Below are positions 44,681 through 54,170 of a DNA stretch of 64,000 bases, piece by piece (within the stretch, counting starts at the first letter, position 1; each line of letters begins with the position of its first letter). The DNA comes from an uncultured Bacteroidia bacterium (lineage in GTDB: Bacteria > Bacteroidota > Bacteroidia > NS11-12g > UBA9320): the NCBI GenBank assembly GCA_943789165.1, contig CALSTB010000004.1, positions 245,149 to 309,148 on the forward strand, read 5' to 3'. Below the pieces are notes generated by a model. That model was not told the DNA's origin. It was given only the letters and a program-made list of their open reading frames with translations, and made no database searches. The position numbers and the translations under genes are program-made.

Positions 44681-46336
44681 ATGTCAAAAAATCTAAGCGA
44701 ATTATCAGGTAGAGGTGGTATAGTCGATAACCTATTTGAAAAAATGGGAAAGGCGGCTGAGAAAAGTGGAACCGTTCCACAGGAGGAGTTGGATAAACTC
44801 GCGAAAGAATTCTTAGTTGGAAAAGCCAACACATACGGCACTATAACGGCGTATGATTTCATGAAGCCTGAAAACCAGGGAAAGAAAGCCTACATCTGTA
44901 ATGGTTCAGCCTGTTTATGCGCTGGGACTCAAGATGCCGTGATGGATTCGTTGTCGAAACATTACAAGCGGGAAGAAATAGGACACATGACTTGTTTGGG
45001 TCGTTGTCATGAAAATGCTGCTTTTCATATTGGTGGTGTAAACTACTCTGGTGAAGCCGCAAATAATTTGTCTCAGATTGTAAGCACTCAAGGGGCGTTG
45101 CAACCTAAAGACCAATACAATGTTGGGTCGAACAAAGAAGTGTTAACAGCACCTTTTACCGACGTAGATGCGTTTTATGGTTTGTTGAACGACGTTTTTA
45201 AACAAAGTCCGGAGCAAGTTTTAGAAGAAATAAAAACCTCGAATATTAGAGGTAGAGGAGGCGCAGGTTTTCCTATGGGTGTTAAGTGGGATTTTTGTCG
45301 TAAAGCAGAATCAGACACCAAGTTTATCATTTGCAATGCGGATGAGGGAGATCCAGGAGCGTATTCTGATCGATATTTATTAGAAGAACGACCACACTCG
45401 GTGTTGTTCGGAATGATGGTAGGTGGATACTGTATGGGTGCACAATGGGGCATTTTATATATCCGTGCAGAATATCCTGAATCAGTTGACATCGTTCAGA
45501 ACGCGATTCAAGAACTAAGAGATCGTAACCTACTGGGAGAAAACATTTTAGGCTCAGGCTTTAACTTTGATTTTAAAGTAATCAAAGCACAAGGGGCGTA
45601 TATATGTGGTGAAGAAACTGCATTGATTAATTCAATTGAAGGTCAACGACCTGAAGTACGAACCCGCCCACCATTTCCAGCAATTCAAGGATTGTATAAC
45701 AAACCAACGATTGTAAATAACGTAGAAACGTTGGCGGCTGTGCATTGGATATTGGAGAACGGCGGAAAAACATATGCTGATCTTGGAACGGATAAATCAA
45801 CCGGTACCAAATTGGTGTGTTTGGATTCGTTTTTCAACAAACCAGGCATGTATGAAGTTGAAATGGGAACGAGCTTAAGGGCAGTTGTGGATGATTTTGG
45901 AGGTGGATTTAAAGAACCAGTAAAAGCAATGCATATTGGCGGTCCACTTGGAGGTATGGTGCCAGTGTCGAAGATAGATGATCTTGCCATAGACTTTGAA
46001 TCCTTTTCAAGCAATGGATTTTTACTCGGTCACGCTTCGGTAGTGTGTATTCCAGAAAAAATTGAAATCATTAAATATTTAGAACATTTGATGGAATTTG
46101 CGGCTTATGAAAGTTGCGGCAAATGTTTTCCATGCAGACTAGGTACCACACGTGGTCAGGAGATGTTTGCAAAAGCAATAAACGACGAAAATTACAAGAT
46201 TGATAGGGAATTGTTGAATGACTTGCTGGATACACTGCAGCAAGGATCATTGTGTGCCCATGGTGGTGGTATACCATTACCAGTTAAAAACGCATTACAA
46301 TATTTCGACGACGAACTAAGCACATATTTATCATAA
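44681..46336 (+). CDS. Formate dehydrogenase NADH-reducing subunit, fused NuoE/NuoF-like
   Basis: A 551-residue flavoprotein that moves electrons from the formate-oxidising subunit to NAD+. The N-terminal 150 residues resemble NuoE: a helical start and a thioredoxin-like 2Fe-2S domain with CNGSACLC and CLGRC. The rest is NuoF-like: the FMN/NADH site GRGGAGFPMGVKW, NADEGDPGAYSDR and CGEETALINSIEG, and the 4Fe-4S ligands in ESCGKCFPCRLGT. The same split occurs as FdsG plus FdsB in soluble NAD-linked formate dehydrogenases; here they are one chain. The catalytic gene follows 25 bases later. Confidence 0.9.
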   Translation: MSKNLSELSGRGGIVDNLFEKMGKAAEKSGTVPQEELDKLAKEFLVGKANTYGTITAYDFMKPENQGKKAYICNGSACLCAGTQDAVMDSLSKHYKREEIGHMTCLGRCHENAAFHIGGVNYSGEAANNLSQIVSTQGALQPKDQYNVGSNKEVLTAPFTDVDAFYGLLNDVFKQSPEQVLEEIKTSNIRGRGGAGFPMGVKWDFCRKAESDTKFIICNADEGDPGAYSDRYLLEERPHSVLFGMMVGGYCMGAQWGILYIRAEYPESVDIVQNAIQELRDRNLLGENILGSGFNFDFKVIKAQGAYICGEETALINSIEGQRPEVRTRPPFPAIQGLYNKPTIVNNVETLAAVHWILENGGKTYADLGTDKSTGTKLVCLDSFFNKPGMYEVEMGTSLRAVVDDFGGGFKEPVKAMHIGGPLGGMVPVSKIDDLAIDFESFSSNGFLLGHASVVCIPEKIEIIKYLEHLMEFAAYESCGKCFPCRLGTTRGQEMFAKAINDENYKIDRELLNDLLDTLQQGSLCAHGGGIPLPVKNALQYFDDELSTYLS

Positions 46337-46361
46337 TCTACCACAGAATTAAGAGCGAAGA

Positions 46362-49109
46362 ATGAATAGAATAGCCTATATCAATAATCAACCTCATGAG
46401 TTTCTTGAGGGAGAAACCATGTTGAAATTTGTAAAGCGAATTACTGGGAAAGAAAATGCGATTCCAACCTTATGTGATGCACCAAACTTAGATCCGTTTG
46501 GATCTTGTCGTGTTTGTAGTGTTGACGTTGCTTTGGAGGAAAACGGAAAAACAAAAACGATGGCATCTTGTCATTCACCAGTTTCTGCTGGACAATACAT
46601 TTATCCTGATTCAAAAAGCGTTAAAAAGCTTCGTAAAAACATCATGGAGTTGGTACTTACCGACCATCCATTGGATTGCTTGACCTGTGAAGTGAATGGT
46701 AATTGTGAGTTGCAAGATGTTGCAGCCCAAGTGGGAATACGTGAAGTACGATATCCTGAAGGAGCGAACCACTTAGATCGTCAGAAAGATTTAAGCCATC
46801 CTTACATGACTTCCGATATGTCGAAATGCATCAACTGTTATCGATGTGTTCGTGCATGTGATGAAGTGCAGGGGGAATTTGTGCTGAGTATGGCAGGTCG
46901 TGGTTTTGATAGCCACATTGTAAAAGGCAGCGACTTGACGTTTATGGAGTCTGATTGTGTGAGTTGTGGCGCTTGTGCGCAAGCGTGTCCAACTTCTGCA
47001 ATTTCTGATGTGTTCCAGTCAAAGTCTGTGAAAGGTGAGGAGACGACACGAACTATTTGTACGTATTGCGGTGTTGGCTGTAACTTAGAAGTGAATACTT
47101 CAAACGGAGAGATTTTGTCTATTCAAGCACCTTATGACGCCAAGACCAATGGAGGTCATACCTGTTTGAAAGGTCGATATGCGTTTAAGTTTTACAACCA
47201 TCCAGATCGCTTGAGAAGTCCGATGATAAAACGGAACGGCGAATTTGAAGAAGTGAGTTGGGATGAAGCGTATGACCATATCGTTAGCGAGTTAAACAGA
47301 ATTAAAGAGAATCACGGTCCTGATTCAATTGCAGGAATATCGTCGGCCAGGACGCCGAATGAGGAGAACTATCTGATGCAGAAGTTTATCCGAGCGGTTG
47401 TGGGAACCAACAACATTGATTGTTGTGCACGAGTGTGTCACTCACCTACGGCTTTAGGTATGCAGCGAGCATTTGGTACGGGTGCAGCTACCAATTCAAT
47501 TGATGACTTGGAACATACAGATTGTATTTTGGTGATTGGTGCTAACCCAACGGACGCGCATCCAGTGACTGGAGTGAAGATCAAGCAAAAATTCATGAAG
47601 GGGGTGACCAGTATTGTTATTGACCCACGACGAATTGAACTTGCTAAATATGCAACGTATCACCTTCAACTTCGTCCAGGTACCAACGTGGCGATGTTGA
47701 ATATGATGTTGTATTATATTATATCAGAAGGTTGGGCAGATGAAACGTTTGTTGCTAACAGGACAGAAGGATTTGAAGAATTAAAGAAAGAAATATTAGC
47801 GTTAGATGTTGACGAAATGGAGCGTTTGACTGGTGTCGATCGCAACTTAGTTCGAGAAGCAACACACGCCTATGCATCGTCTAAGGCGGCAATGGAATTC
47901 CATGGTTTGGGTGTTACCGAGCATTCACAAGGAACGTTTGCGATTCAGTTGATTGCTGATTTAGTGATGATTACAGGAAACATTGGTAAACCTGGCGCAG
48001 GAATGAACCCACTACGTGGTCAAAACAACGTGCAAGGTGCAGCCGACATGGGTGCGCAACCTCACCAGGGTGCGGGATATCTCGATGTTACCGATCCTGA
48101 AATGAACCATCGATACAACACATTCTATAAGAGAGATGTGCCGAGTCATATTGGATATAAGATTCCAGAAATGTTTGACGCTGCAATTGGTGGGGATTTG
48201 AAAGCACTTTGGATAATAGGGGAGGATGTGGTTCAGACAGATCCGAACACAAACAAAGTCATAAAAGCAATGGAGAGCCTTGAACTGTTAGTGGTTCAAG
48301 AATTGTTTATGACTGAAACGGCCATGCGTGCGACTGTGATTCTTCCTGGAGCTAGTTTCTTAGAGAAAGAAGGAACATTTACCAATGGAGAGCGAAGAAT
48401 TCAACGCGTGAATAAAGTGGTAGAGCCAATTGAAGGTACAAAGCCCGACGGACAAATCATTGTCGATATAATGAACAGGATGGGTTACCCTCAGCCGGAT
48501 TACACGGCGAAGGGTATGTTGGAGGAAATCTCTCAAATCGTACCATTTTTCGCAGGTGTTAAGTGGGATGAATTGGGCGTAAATGGTAAGCAGTGGCCTG
48601 TTAAACCTGATGGTGAAGACACGCAGATGCTTCACATTGAGGAATTTAAAAATGGCAAAGGTCAATTTGCTTTCTTTTCATTTAATGAATCCAAAGAGAT
48701 TGAAAAGTATAGTAAGGATTATCCTTATATCATTACAACCAATAGGGAGTTGGAACATTATAACTGTGGTGCGATGACTCGTCGTACAGGTAATGTTGAG
48801 ATATTAACGGAAGATGTGTTAATGATTCACCCTGAAGATGCAAAGAAAGAAGGTATTACTGACGGAGAATTTGTATGTGTAGAATCACCCCGAGGAAAAG
48901 TAGATATTAAGGCATTTGTGACGGACGAAATGAAGCCTGGTATTTTGAGTTCAACGTTCCACTTTCCAGAAGTGATGCTGAACATCATAACCTCTGATGA
49001 GCATTGTTCAGAGGCCATGTGCCCTGAATACAAAGTCGTTAGTTGTCGATTACGTAAGAGTAAAGGGAAGTTTAAGCAAATGGCTGAAGCTGCGTCAGAG
49101 ACTGCATAA
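46362..49109 (+). CDS. NAD-linked formate dehydrogenase catalytic subunit, Cys type
   Basis: A 915-residue molybdopterin (or tungstopterin) enzyme that oxidises formate to CO2. N-terminal NuoG-like part: 2Fe-2S ligands CDAPNLDPFGSCRVC, the HPLDCLTCEVNGNC cluster and two 4Fe-4S motifs (CINCYRCVRAC, CVSCGACAQACP). Then the catalytic part with its own 4Fe-4S site (CTYCGVGC) and the metal ligand Cys 359 in ARVCHSPT, where some homologues carry selenocysteine. The LRGQNNVQGAADMG stretch is typical. The C-terminal domain caps the cofactor. With the upstream subunit it forms a soluble NADH-producing complex. Confidence 0.95.
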   Translation: MNRIAYINNQPHEFLEGETMLKFVKRITGKENAIPTLCDAPNLDPFGSCRVCSVDVALEENGKTKTMASCHSPVSAGQYIYPDSKSVKKLRKNIMELVLTDHPLDCLTCEVNGNCELQDVAAQVGIREVRYPEGANHLDRQKDLSHPYMTSDMSKCINCYRCVRACDEVQGEFVLSMAGRGFDSHIVKGSDLTFMESDCVSCGACAQACPTSAISDVFQSKSVKGEETTRTICTYCGVGCNLEVNTSNGEILSIQAPYDAKTNGGHTCLKGRYAFKFYNHPDRLRSPMIKRNGEFEEVSWDEAYDHIVSELNRIKENHGPDSIAGISSARTPNEENYLMQKFIRAVVGTNNIDCCARVCHSPTALGMQRAFGTGAATNSIDDLEHTDCILVIGANPTDAHPVTGVKIKQKFMKGVTSIVIDPRRIELAKYATYHLQLRPGTNVAMLNMMLYYIISEGWADETFVANRTEGFEELKKEILALDVDEMERLTGVDRNLVREATHAYASSKAAMEFHGLGVTEHSQGTFAIQLIADLVMITGNIGKPGAGMNPLRGQNNVQGAADMGAQPHQGAGYLDVTDPEMNHRYNTFYKRDVPSHIGYKIPEMFDAAIGGDLKALWIIGEDVVQTDPNTNKVIKAMESLELLVVQELFMTETAMRATVILPGASFLEKEGTFTNGERRIQRVNKVVEPIEGTKPDGQIIVDIMNRMGYPQPDYTAKGMLEEISQIVPFFAGVKWDELGVNGKQWPVKPDGEDTQMLHIEEFKNGKGQFAFFSFNESKEIEKYSKDYPYIITTNRELEHYNCGAMTRRTGNVEILTEDVLMIHPEDAKKEGITDGEFVCVESPRGKVDIKAFVTDEMKPGILSSTFHFPEVMLNIITSDEHCSEAMCPEYKVVSCRLRKSKGKFKQMAEAASETA

Positions 49110-49110
49110 G

Positions 49111-49463
49111 CTAGTTTTTAACGTCAGCTTTACGAAGTATCCACTGTAATCCCAAAGTGAATGACCAATAGGCGTCGTTCCTTGTGTTCGCCCAAGTGGG
49201 AAAGGTGTATGCATCAAATTCATCAGTGCTAAGTAAGGAATAACTCATAGTATAGGCCATTGTCATTCTAGAGGTTAGGTCACGACTAAGTGTTAGCGCT
49301 GGACGCAAAAACACAGAATTGCTGACGAATTCAGTGCAATATCGTTCCGGACCAAATTGACTGAATTTGCGGGTAAAATAACTTGAGCCAAAGGTAGAAT
49401 ACATATAACGTCCTCCATCTTTATTGGTAAACTCACTTTGTGCATTAAACCAATTAGACACAA
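49111..49463 (-). pseudogene. 3' fragment of an outer-membrane protein gene
   Basis: About 115 codons in frame, ending with barrel-like strands (RMTMAYTMSYSLL, DAYWSFTLGLQWIL). There is no usable start codon with a promoter: the open frame simply runs back into the terminator hairpin at 49465-49494, so its apparent first residues are the terminator. It reads as the C-terminal strands of a longer porin-like protein whose 5' part was lost. The parent family cannot be named. Confidence 0.55.
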
Positions 49464-49464
49464 A

Positions 49465-49494
49465 AAAAGCTCCAATAAGTCTATTGGAGCTTTT
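49465..49494 (-). terminator. Bidirectional intrinsic terminator
   Basis: AAAAGCTCCAATA/TATTGGAGCTTTT, a perfect 13-bp stem with a four-base loop and T-runs on both strands. It ends the minus-strand helix-hairpin-helix gene and could stop read-through from the formate dehydrogenase genes. Confidence 0.88.
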
Positions 49495-49512
49495 CAAATT
49501 TATAAACGGAAA

Positions 49513-50037
49513 TTATTTTCCGCCGTTTAATTCGTCTTGCCAAGCTTTTAATTCATCCCAGTTGCCAGCTGCAGCCATTTCAGCTTGCTTTGGCCATGTA
49601 CCTGGGTCATGTGCTTTAAAGTTTCCTTCCGCAGCATCAAGAATTGCTCTGATATCTTCAGGTGATTTAGTCGCTAATACTGCAAATGAATCAACACCAG
49701 CCTCAGTTAATACAGAAGCGATCTTTGGACCGATACCTTCAATCTTGTTTAATTTATCAGCACCTTTTTTTGCCGCTGGAGCTTTCGCTGCTGCAGTCGC
49801 TTTTTTTGGTGCTTCTTCCTTAATTTCTTCCTTTGCCTCTTTTTTAGGAGCTGGCTTACTCGCCTTGCTCAAGTTTTTAGCAACGGTAAGTACGTCATCC
49901 TCTAAAATAACACCAGATTCTTCTTTATACGGCGAAGCCACATAATTCCGACGAATGTTTCTCTTTATAGCCAAAGTTCTCTCTTTCGCTTTGGTTTTAT
50001 TTCTTCTTGCTTTTCGCTCTAATCTAGTTACTGCCAT
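49513..50037 (-). CDS. Helix-hairpin-helix protein with L21-type C-terminal extension domain
   Basis: A 174-residue protein. The N-terminus is very basic (TRLERKARRNKTKAKER), followed by a Lys/Ala/Glu/Pro linker (about 65-100). The C-terminal domain (LNKIEGIGPKIASVLTEAGVDSFAVLA ... HDPGTWPKQAEMAA ... WDELKAWQDELNGGK) is the helix-hairpin-helix unit also found as an extension of ribosomal protein L21 in Bacteroidota. That suggests RNA or ribosome binding, but the role is unproven. I start at the ATG at 50037 (MAVTRLERK). Confidence 0.75.
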   Translation of the reverse strand: MAVTRLERKARRNKTKAKERTLAIKRNIRRNYVASPYKEESGVILEDDVLTVAKNLSKASKPAPKKEAKEEIKEEAPKKATAAAKAPAAKKGADKLNKIEGIGPKIASVLTEAGVDSFAVLATKSPEDIRAILDAAEGNFKAHDPGTWPKQAEMAAAGNWDELKAWQDELNGGK

Positions 50038-50185
50038 CTCAAAAAATTTTCGCAAAAGTATGTGTTTTTGCATTCAAAAACCGCAAGTTATAGACCTTTT
50101 TTTAATAATAATTATTCGGCTATTGATATTGAGAATAAATCATTCATAATAAATGGTTTAATGAACAACTAATCTAAAGAGTATT

Positions 50186-50193
50186 TACTTTTG
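50186..50193 (+). promoter_or_regulatory. -7 promoter box of trkA-trkH
   Basis: TACTTTTG, an exact consensus match, 15 bases before the ATG at 50209. It overlaps the longer open frame from 50191 and supports the shorter start. Confidence 0.65.
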
Positions 50194-50208
50194 CTCAACG
50201 TTTTACAC

Positions 50209-51546
50209 ATGAGAATTGTAATTGCAGGTGCTGGAGAAGTAGGATTCTACTTGGCTAAACTATTGTCTAACGAGTCACACGACATTGTCCTGATCGACGA
50301 CAACGCCAAAATTCTTTCACGAGTTCAAGATGAATTGGATGTGATTGGCATTAAAGGTGACGCCTGTTCCATTAAAATGTTAAAAGAAGCAGAAGTCCAA
50401 AGTGCCGACCTGCTTATTGCTGTTACATCTTCTGAGAAAACAAACTTTATGGTTTCTACCATAGGGAAACAACTTGGTGTGAAGCGAACCATTGCCAGGG
50501 TTAACAACACGGAATTCCTAGACCCTAAATGTTCAATTGACTTTAAACAAATGGGGATTGATGTGATGATTTCCCCTGAAGAACTGGCTGCTAAAGAGAT
50601 TTGGCGTCTCGTAAAACGATCCGCTTTTACAGATGCTTTTGAGTTCGAAATGGGTAAATTGGTGTTGGTGGGCATAAACCTCGACAACCATGCACCCGTT
50701 GTCAATAGAACCATTAAAGAAACAGCAGCTCTAAATCCAAACTTTAACTTTATTCCAATAGGTATTCAACGTGATGGGGAAACGATGGTTCCACGAGGAG
50801 ACACAAAGTTCTTATTCGGAGATCATATTTATTTTCTTTCGCTACCTGCTGGCTTAGATGAGATCATCAACCTAACAGGTAAAGAACAACATCGCATTAA
50901 GAATATCATGATGCTCGGTGGAGGCAAAGTTGGCTTAAGCGCGATTAATAAAATTCGTAAGCGACGTAAAATCAAACTGATTGAACAAAACGCCGAACGT
51001 TGTATGGAGATTGCCGACGAATATGCGGACGTTTTAGTGATTAATTCGGATGGTCATGACGTCAGAGTCCTTGAGCAGGAAAACATTGGCGATATGGACG
51101 CCTATATAGCCGTGACTGGGAATTCGGAAACCAATATCATGTCTTGCTTAATGGCCAAGGCACACGGCGTTAAAAAAACAATTGCTTTGGTCGAAAACAT
51201 GGATTACATCAATCTATCACAAACCATTGGAATCGATACATTGATTAATAAAAAACTAATCGCCGCCAATAATATTTTTAGATATGTACGACAAGGGGAT
51301 GTCATCAGTATTGCAGCGGTTCATGGCTTAGATGCCGAAATACTCGAATTCAACGCAACCGAGAAGTCTAAGATTACCAAAGGCCTGGTCAAAGACCTTC
51401 ACTTCCCCAAAAAAGCGATTATCGGTGGAATATTGAGACAAGGCGTTGCAAAAATGATTGGGGGACATGACCAAATCCAACCCAACGACAAAGTAGTTGT
51501 GCTTTCTGAACAATCAGTAATTAAAGAAGTTGAAAAATTCTTCTAG
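50209..51546 (+). CDS. trkA: Trk potassium uptake regulatory subunit TrkA
   Basis: A 445-residue cytoplasmic ring protein that gates TrkH in response to nucleotides. It has two RCK units, each an NAD-binding Rossmann domain (IAGAGEVGFYLAKLL at the start; MLGGGKVGLSAI near residue 240) followed by a TrkA-C domain. Length equals the classical double-RCK TrkA. It overlaps trkH by 17 bases. Confidence 0.95.
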   Translation: MRIVIAGAGEVGFYLAKLLSNESHDIVLIDDNAKILSRVQDELDVIGIKGDACSIKMLKEAEVQSADLLIAVTSSEKTNFMVSTIGKQLGVKRTIARVNNTEFLDPKCSIDFKQMGIDVMISPEELAAKEIWRLVKRSAFTDAFEFEMGKLVLVGINLDNHAPVVNRTIKETAALNPNFNFIPIGIQRDGETMVPRGDTKFLFGDHIYFLSLPAGLDEIINLTGKEQHRIKNIMMLGGGKVGLSAINKIRKRRKIKLIEQNAERCMEIADEYADVLVINSDGHDVRVLEQENIGDMDAYIAVTGNSETNIMSCLMAKAHGVKKTIALVENMDYINLSQTIGIDTLINKKLIAANNIFRYVRQGDVISIAAVHGLDAEILEFNATEKSKITKGLVKDLHFPKKAIIGGILRQGVAKMIGGHDQIQPNDKVVVLSEQSVIKEVEKFF

Positions 51547-53002
51547 CTCTTACATTAATTGGAAACTAATCTCCAACGTAACAGGCTTGCTGTTTATGCT
51601 AAACGGCTTGTTTATCCTGCTATGTTTACCAACCAGTATATATTACTCTGAAGGAGATACGTATCCAATTTTGATATCGTCTGCCATGAACCTGAACTTA
51701 GGCTTCATGATGTGGTACTTTACTCGAGAACATGAAAAGAAGGTCCGACAAAAGGATGGCTACCTAATTGTGACTTTGGGTTGGCTGGCCTTATCGCTTG
51801 GAGGTAGTTTGCCGTACATTCTCAGTGGTGTCATTCCAGAATTCACCTCGGCTTTTTTCGAAACAGTGTCTGGATATACCACGACTGGCAGTTCAGTATT
51901 AAACGACATTGAGGGTGTACATAAAGGAATCTTGCTTTGGCGAAGCCTAACGCAATGGATTGGTGGTATGGGTATCATTGTTTTAACTGTCGCCATTCTT
52001 CCAATTCTGGGTGTTGGTGGGATGCAACTCTTTATGGCAGAATCGCCAGGCCCATCCGCGAGCAAGTTGCACCCAAGAATAACTGAAACTGCTAAACGAC
52101 TTTGGATAATTTATGCGATCATTACTTTGGTGGAAGTGTTTGCTTTGAAAATTGCTGGTATGGAATGGTATGATGCTGTGAATCATTCGTTTACGACGGT
52201 ATCGACTGGTGGATTTTCAACTAAAAATGCAAGTATTGCTGCCTATAACTCACCAGCAATTGAGTATGTGATTAGCTTGTTTATGTTTTTTGGTGGACTA
52301 AACTTTACCCTATTTTATTTCATCATAAAATTCAAATTTGCGGAAATAGTCAAAAATGAAGAATTTAGGTTTTACTCTGGTTTAGTCCTGTTTGCGACTG
52401 CCGTAACCACTGTCTCTATTCTATTTTTGGACCTTAGTGGATTCGAAAAAGGGTTTCGCGAGGCATTGTTTATGGTTATAAGTATTGTAACCACAACAGG
52501 TTTTGCAACGGCAGATTATACTACTTGGGGGTATTTTTTAACTTTGGTTTTTTTCTTGCTCATGTTCTTTGGTGCTTCCGCTGGCTCGACAGCGGGAGGG
52601 ATAAAAATTGTCAGGCACGTATTGATTGCAAAAAACGGAATGGCAGAGTTAAAGCGTTTGCTACACCCATCAGCCATCATACCTGTTAGGTACAACGGAA
52701 GAGCCGTGGAGCAAAAAATTATTTATAACATTCTTGCCTTTTTCTTCATTTACCTAACCGTGTTTACTGTGGGAACCATCGTTATGACTTTTTATGGCTA
52801 CGATTTGGTGACCGCAGCTGGAGCGACGATTTCGTCATTAGGCAATATAGGACCAGGTATTGGTGGGGTTGGACCAGCGCATAACTTTTCGTCCTTTCCG
52901 GAATCGGCCAAAATGTTTCTTAGCTTCCTAATGTTATTAGGTCGACTAGAGTTGTTTACAATCTTGTTGTTGTTCCTGCCAAGTTTCTGGACTAGAACGT
53001 AG
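51530..53002 (+). CDS. trkH: Trk potassium channel/transporter subunit TrkH
   Basis: A 490-residue membrane protein with the four pore-loop repeats of the TrkH/KtrB family (YTTTGSSVL, FTTVSTGGF, TTTGFATADY, ISSLGNIGPG filter regions) and GGMGIIVLTVAILP. It forms the potassium path; TrkA binds its cytoplasmic face. The start must be the TTG at 51530: the first ATG comes 17 codons later, inside the first membrane segment, and would cut it. The 17-base overlap with trkA fits coupled translation. Confidence 0.94.
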   Translation: MKNSSSSYINWKLISNVTGLLFMLNGLFILLCLPTSIYYSEGDTYPILISSAMNLNLGFMMWYFTREHEKKVRQKDGYLIVTLGWLALSLGGSLPYILSGVIPEFTSAFFETVSGYTTTGSSVLNDIEGVHKGILLWRSLTQWIGGMGIIVLTVAILPILGVGGMQLFMAESPGPSASKLHPRITETAKRLWIIYAIITLVEVFALKIAGMEWYDAVNHSFTTVSTGGFSTKNASIAAYNSPAIEYVISLFMFFGGLNFTLFYFIIKFKFAEIVKNEEFRFYSGLVLFATAVTTVSILFLDLSGFEKGFREALFMVISIVTTTGFATADYTTWGYFLTLVFFLLMFFGASAGSTAGGIKIVRHVLIAKNGMAELKRLLHPSAIIPVRYNGRAVEQKIIYNILAFFFIYLTVFTVGTIVMTFYGYDLVTAAGATISSLGNIGPGIGGVGPAHNFSSFPESAKMFLSFLMLLGRLELFTILLLFLPSFWTRT

Positions 53003-53010
53003 ATAAACGT

Positions 53011-54060
53011 TTAGATAATCAACAACGCATCTCCGTAGCAAAGGAAATTGTATTTTTCCTTGATTGCTGATTGGTAGATTTCATGAGTCAAGTCAACATC
53101 GTCTAAAAACGCACTCGTCAACATCATTAAAGTTGACTCAGGTTGGTGGAACCCAGTTAAATAGGAATTCGCGATTTTGAAGTTGTGAGGAGGGAATAAA
53201 AACTTGTCGGTCCATCCGTCAGCAGAATTCAAGTTGCCGAAGGCGGAAACCGAAGATTCCAATCCTCTCATGACACTTGAACCGACAGCACAAACACGCT
53301 TTTTGTTCTCCTTGGCATCGTTCACTTGCTTCGCAACGTCATCCGATATGCTGAATTTTTCAGAATCCATTTTGTGTTTGGTCAAATCCTCAACTTCAAC
53401 ACTTCTCGACGACCCTAAACCAATATTCAGGTTCATCTTCGCAAAATTGACACCTTTGATTTCCAAACGCATCATTAATTCACGGGTAAAGTGTAAGCCT
53501 GCTGCGGGAGGAGCAATGGCACCTTCTGTATCAGCAAAAATGGTCTGATATCTTTCTTTGTCATGCTCTTCAACCGAGCGATCGATGTATTTTGGTAAAG
53601 GCGTTTCGCCGATTCTATCAACAACGGCTTTAAAGTCGTCAGCCGACCCATCAAATAAAAATCTGATTGTTCGTCCACGAGATGTTGTGTTATCAATTAC
53701 TTCTGCAACTAAATCGTCATCGCCAAAAAATAACTTATTACCCACTCTGATTTTACGCGCAGGATCAACCAAAACGTCCCACAAACGCAATTCAGGATTC
53801 AATTCTCTTAAAAGAAATACTTCTATCCGAGCACCCGTTTTTTCTTTATTACCAAATAATCTGGCTGGAAAAACTTTCGCGTCATTTAAGACTAAAACAT
53901 CACCTTCATCAAAAATGTCTAACAATTCTTTGAATTGTTTATGCTCTATTGACCGGTCTTTGCGGTTAACAACCATTAATCTAGAGTCACCTCTATATCC
54001 AGCTGGTCTTTGAGCGATTAAGTTTTCAGGTAGTTCAAATTTGAATTTTGAAAGTTTCAT
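53011..54060 (-). CDS. queA: S-adenosylmethionine:tRNA ribosyltransferase-isomerase
   Basis: Converts preQ1 in tRNA to epoxyqueuosine using the ribosyl part of SAM. The 349 residues show the family start [47 protein letters not shown] and the C-terminal [13 protein letters not shown] and [10 protein letters not shown]. Length is normal. A one-mismatch -7 box (TACCTTCG, 54093-54100) lies 32 bases upstream. Convergent with trkH, eight bases apart. Confidence 0.96.
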   Translation of the reverse strand: MKLSKFKFELPENLIAQRPAGYRGDSRLMVVNRKDRSIEHKQFKELLDIFDEGDVLVLNDAKVFPARLFGNKEKTGARIEVFLLRELNPELRLWDVLVDPARKIRVGNKLFFGDDDLVAEVIDNTTSRGRTIRFLFDGSADDFKAVVDRIGETPLPKYIDRSVEEHDKERYQTIFADTEGAIAPPAAGLHFTRELMMRLEIKGVNFAKMNLNIGLGSSRSVEVEDLTKHKMDSEKFSISDDVAKQVNDAKENKKRVCAVGSSVMRGLESSVSAFGNLNSADGWTDKFLFPPHNFKIANSYLTGFHQPESTLMMLTSAFLDDVDLTHEIYQSAIKEKYNFLCYGDALLII

Positions 54061-54170
54061 GAAGATTCTTTTGTGTCGAATTTTAAAGCCTGCGAAGGTA
54101 CTAAATTCTGCGCATAAAGCTTTGTCGTTTTATGACAAATTCTTTTGTAGTCAATAGAGTTGGTAAATTG

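Noticed and set aside
47436..47438. Selenocysteine in the formate dehydrogenase
   Set aside because: The active-site codon is TGT (Cys), not TGA, and no in-frame TGA occurs in the gene.
49424..49945. 173-codon plus-strand frame opposite the helix-hairpin-helix gene
   Set aside because: Low-complexity Ala/Ser-rich product mirrors the Lys/Ala-rich linker on the other strand and starts within the terminator.
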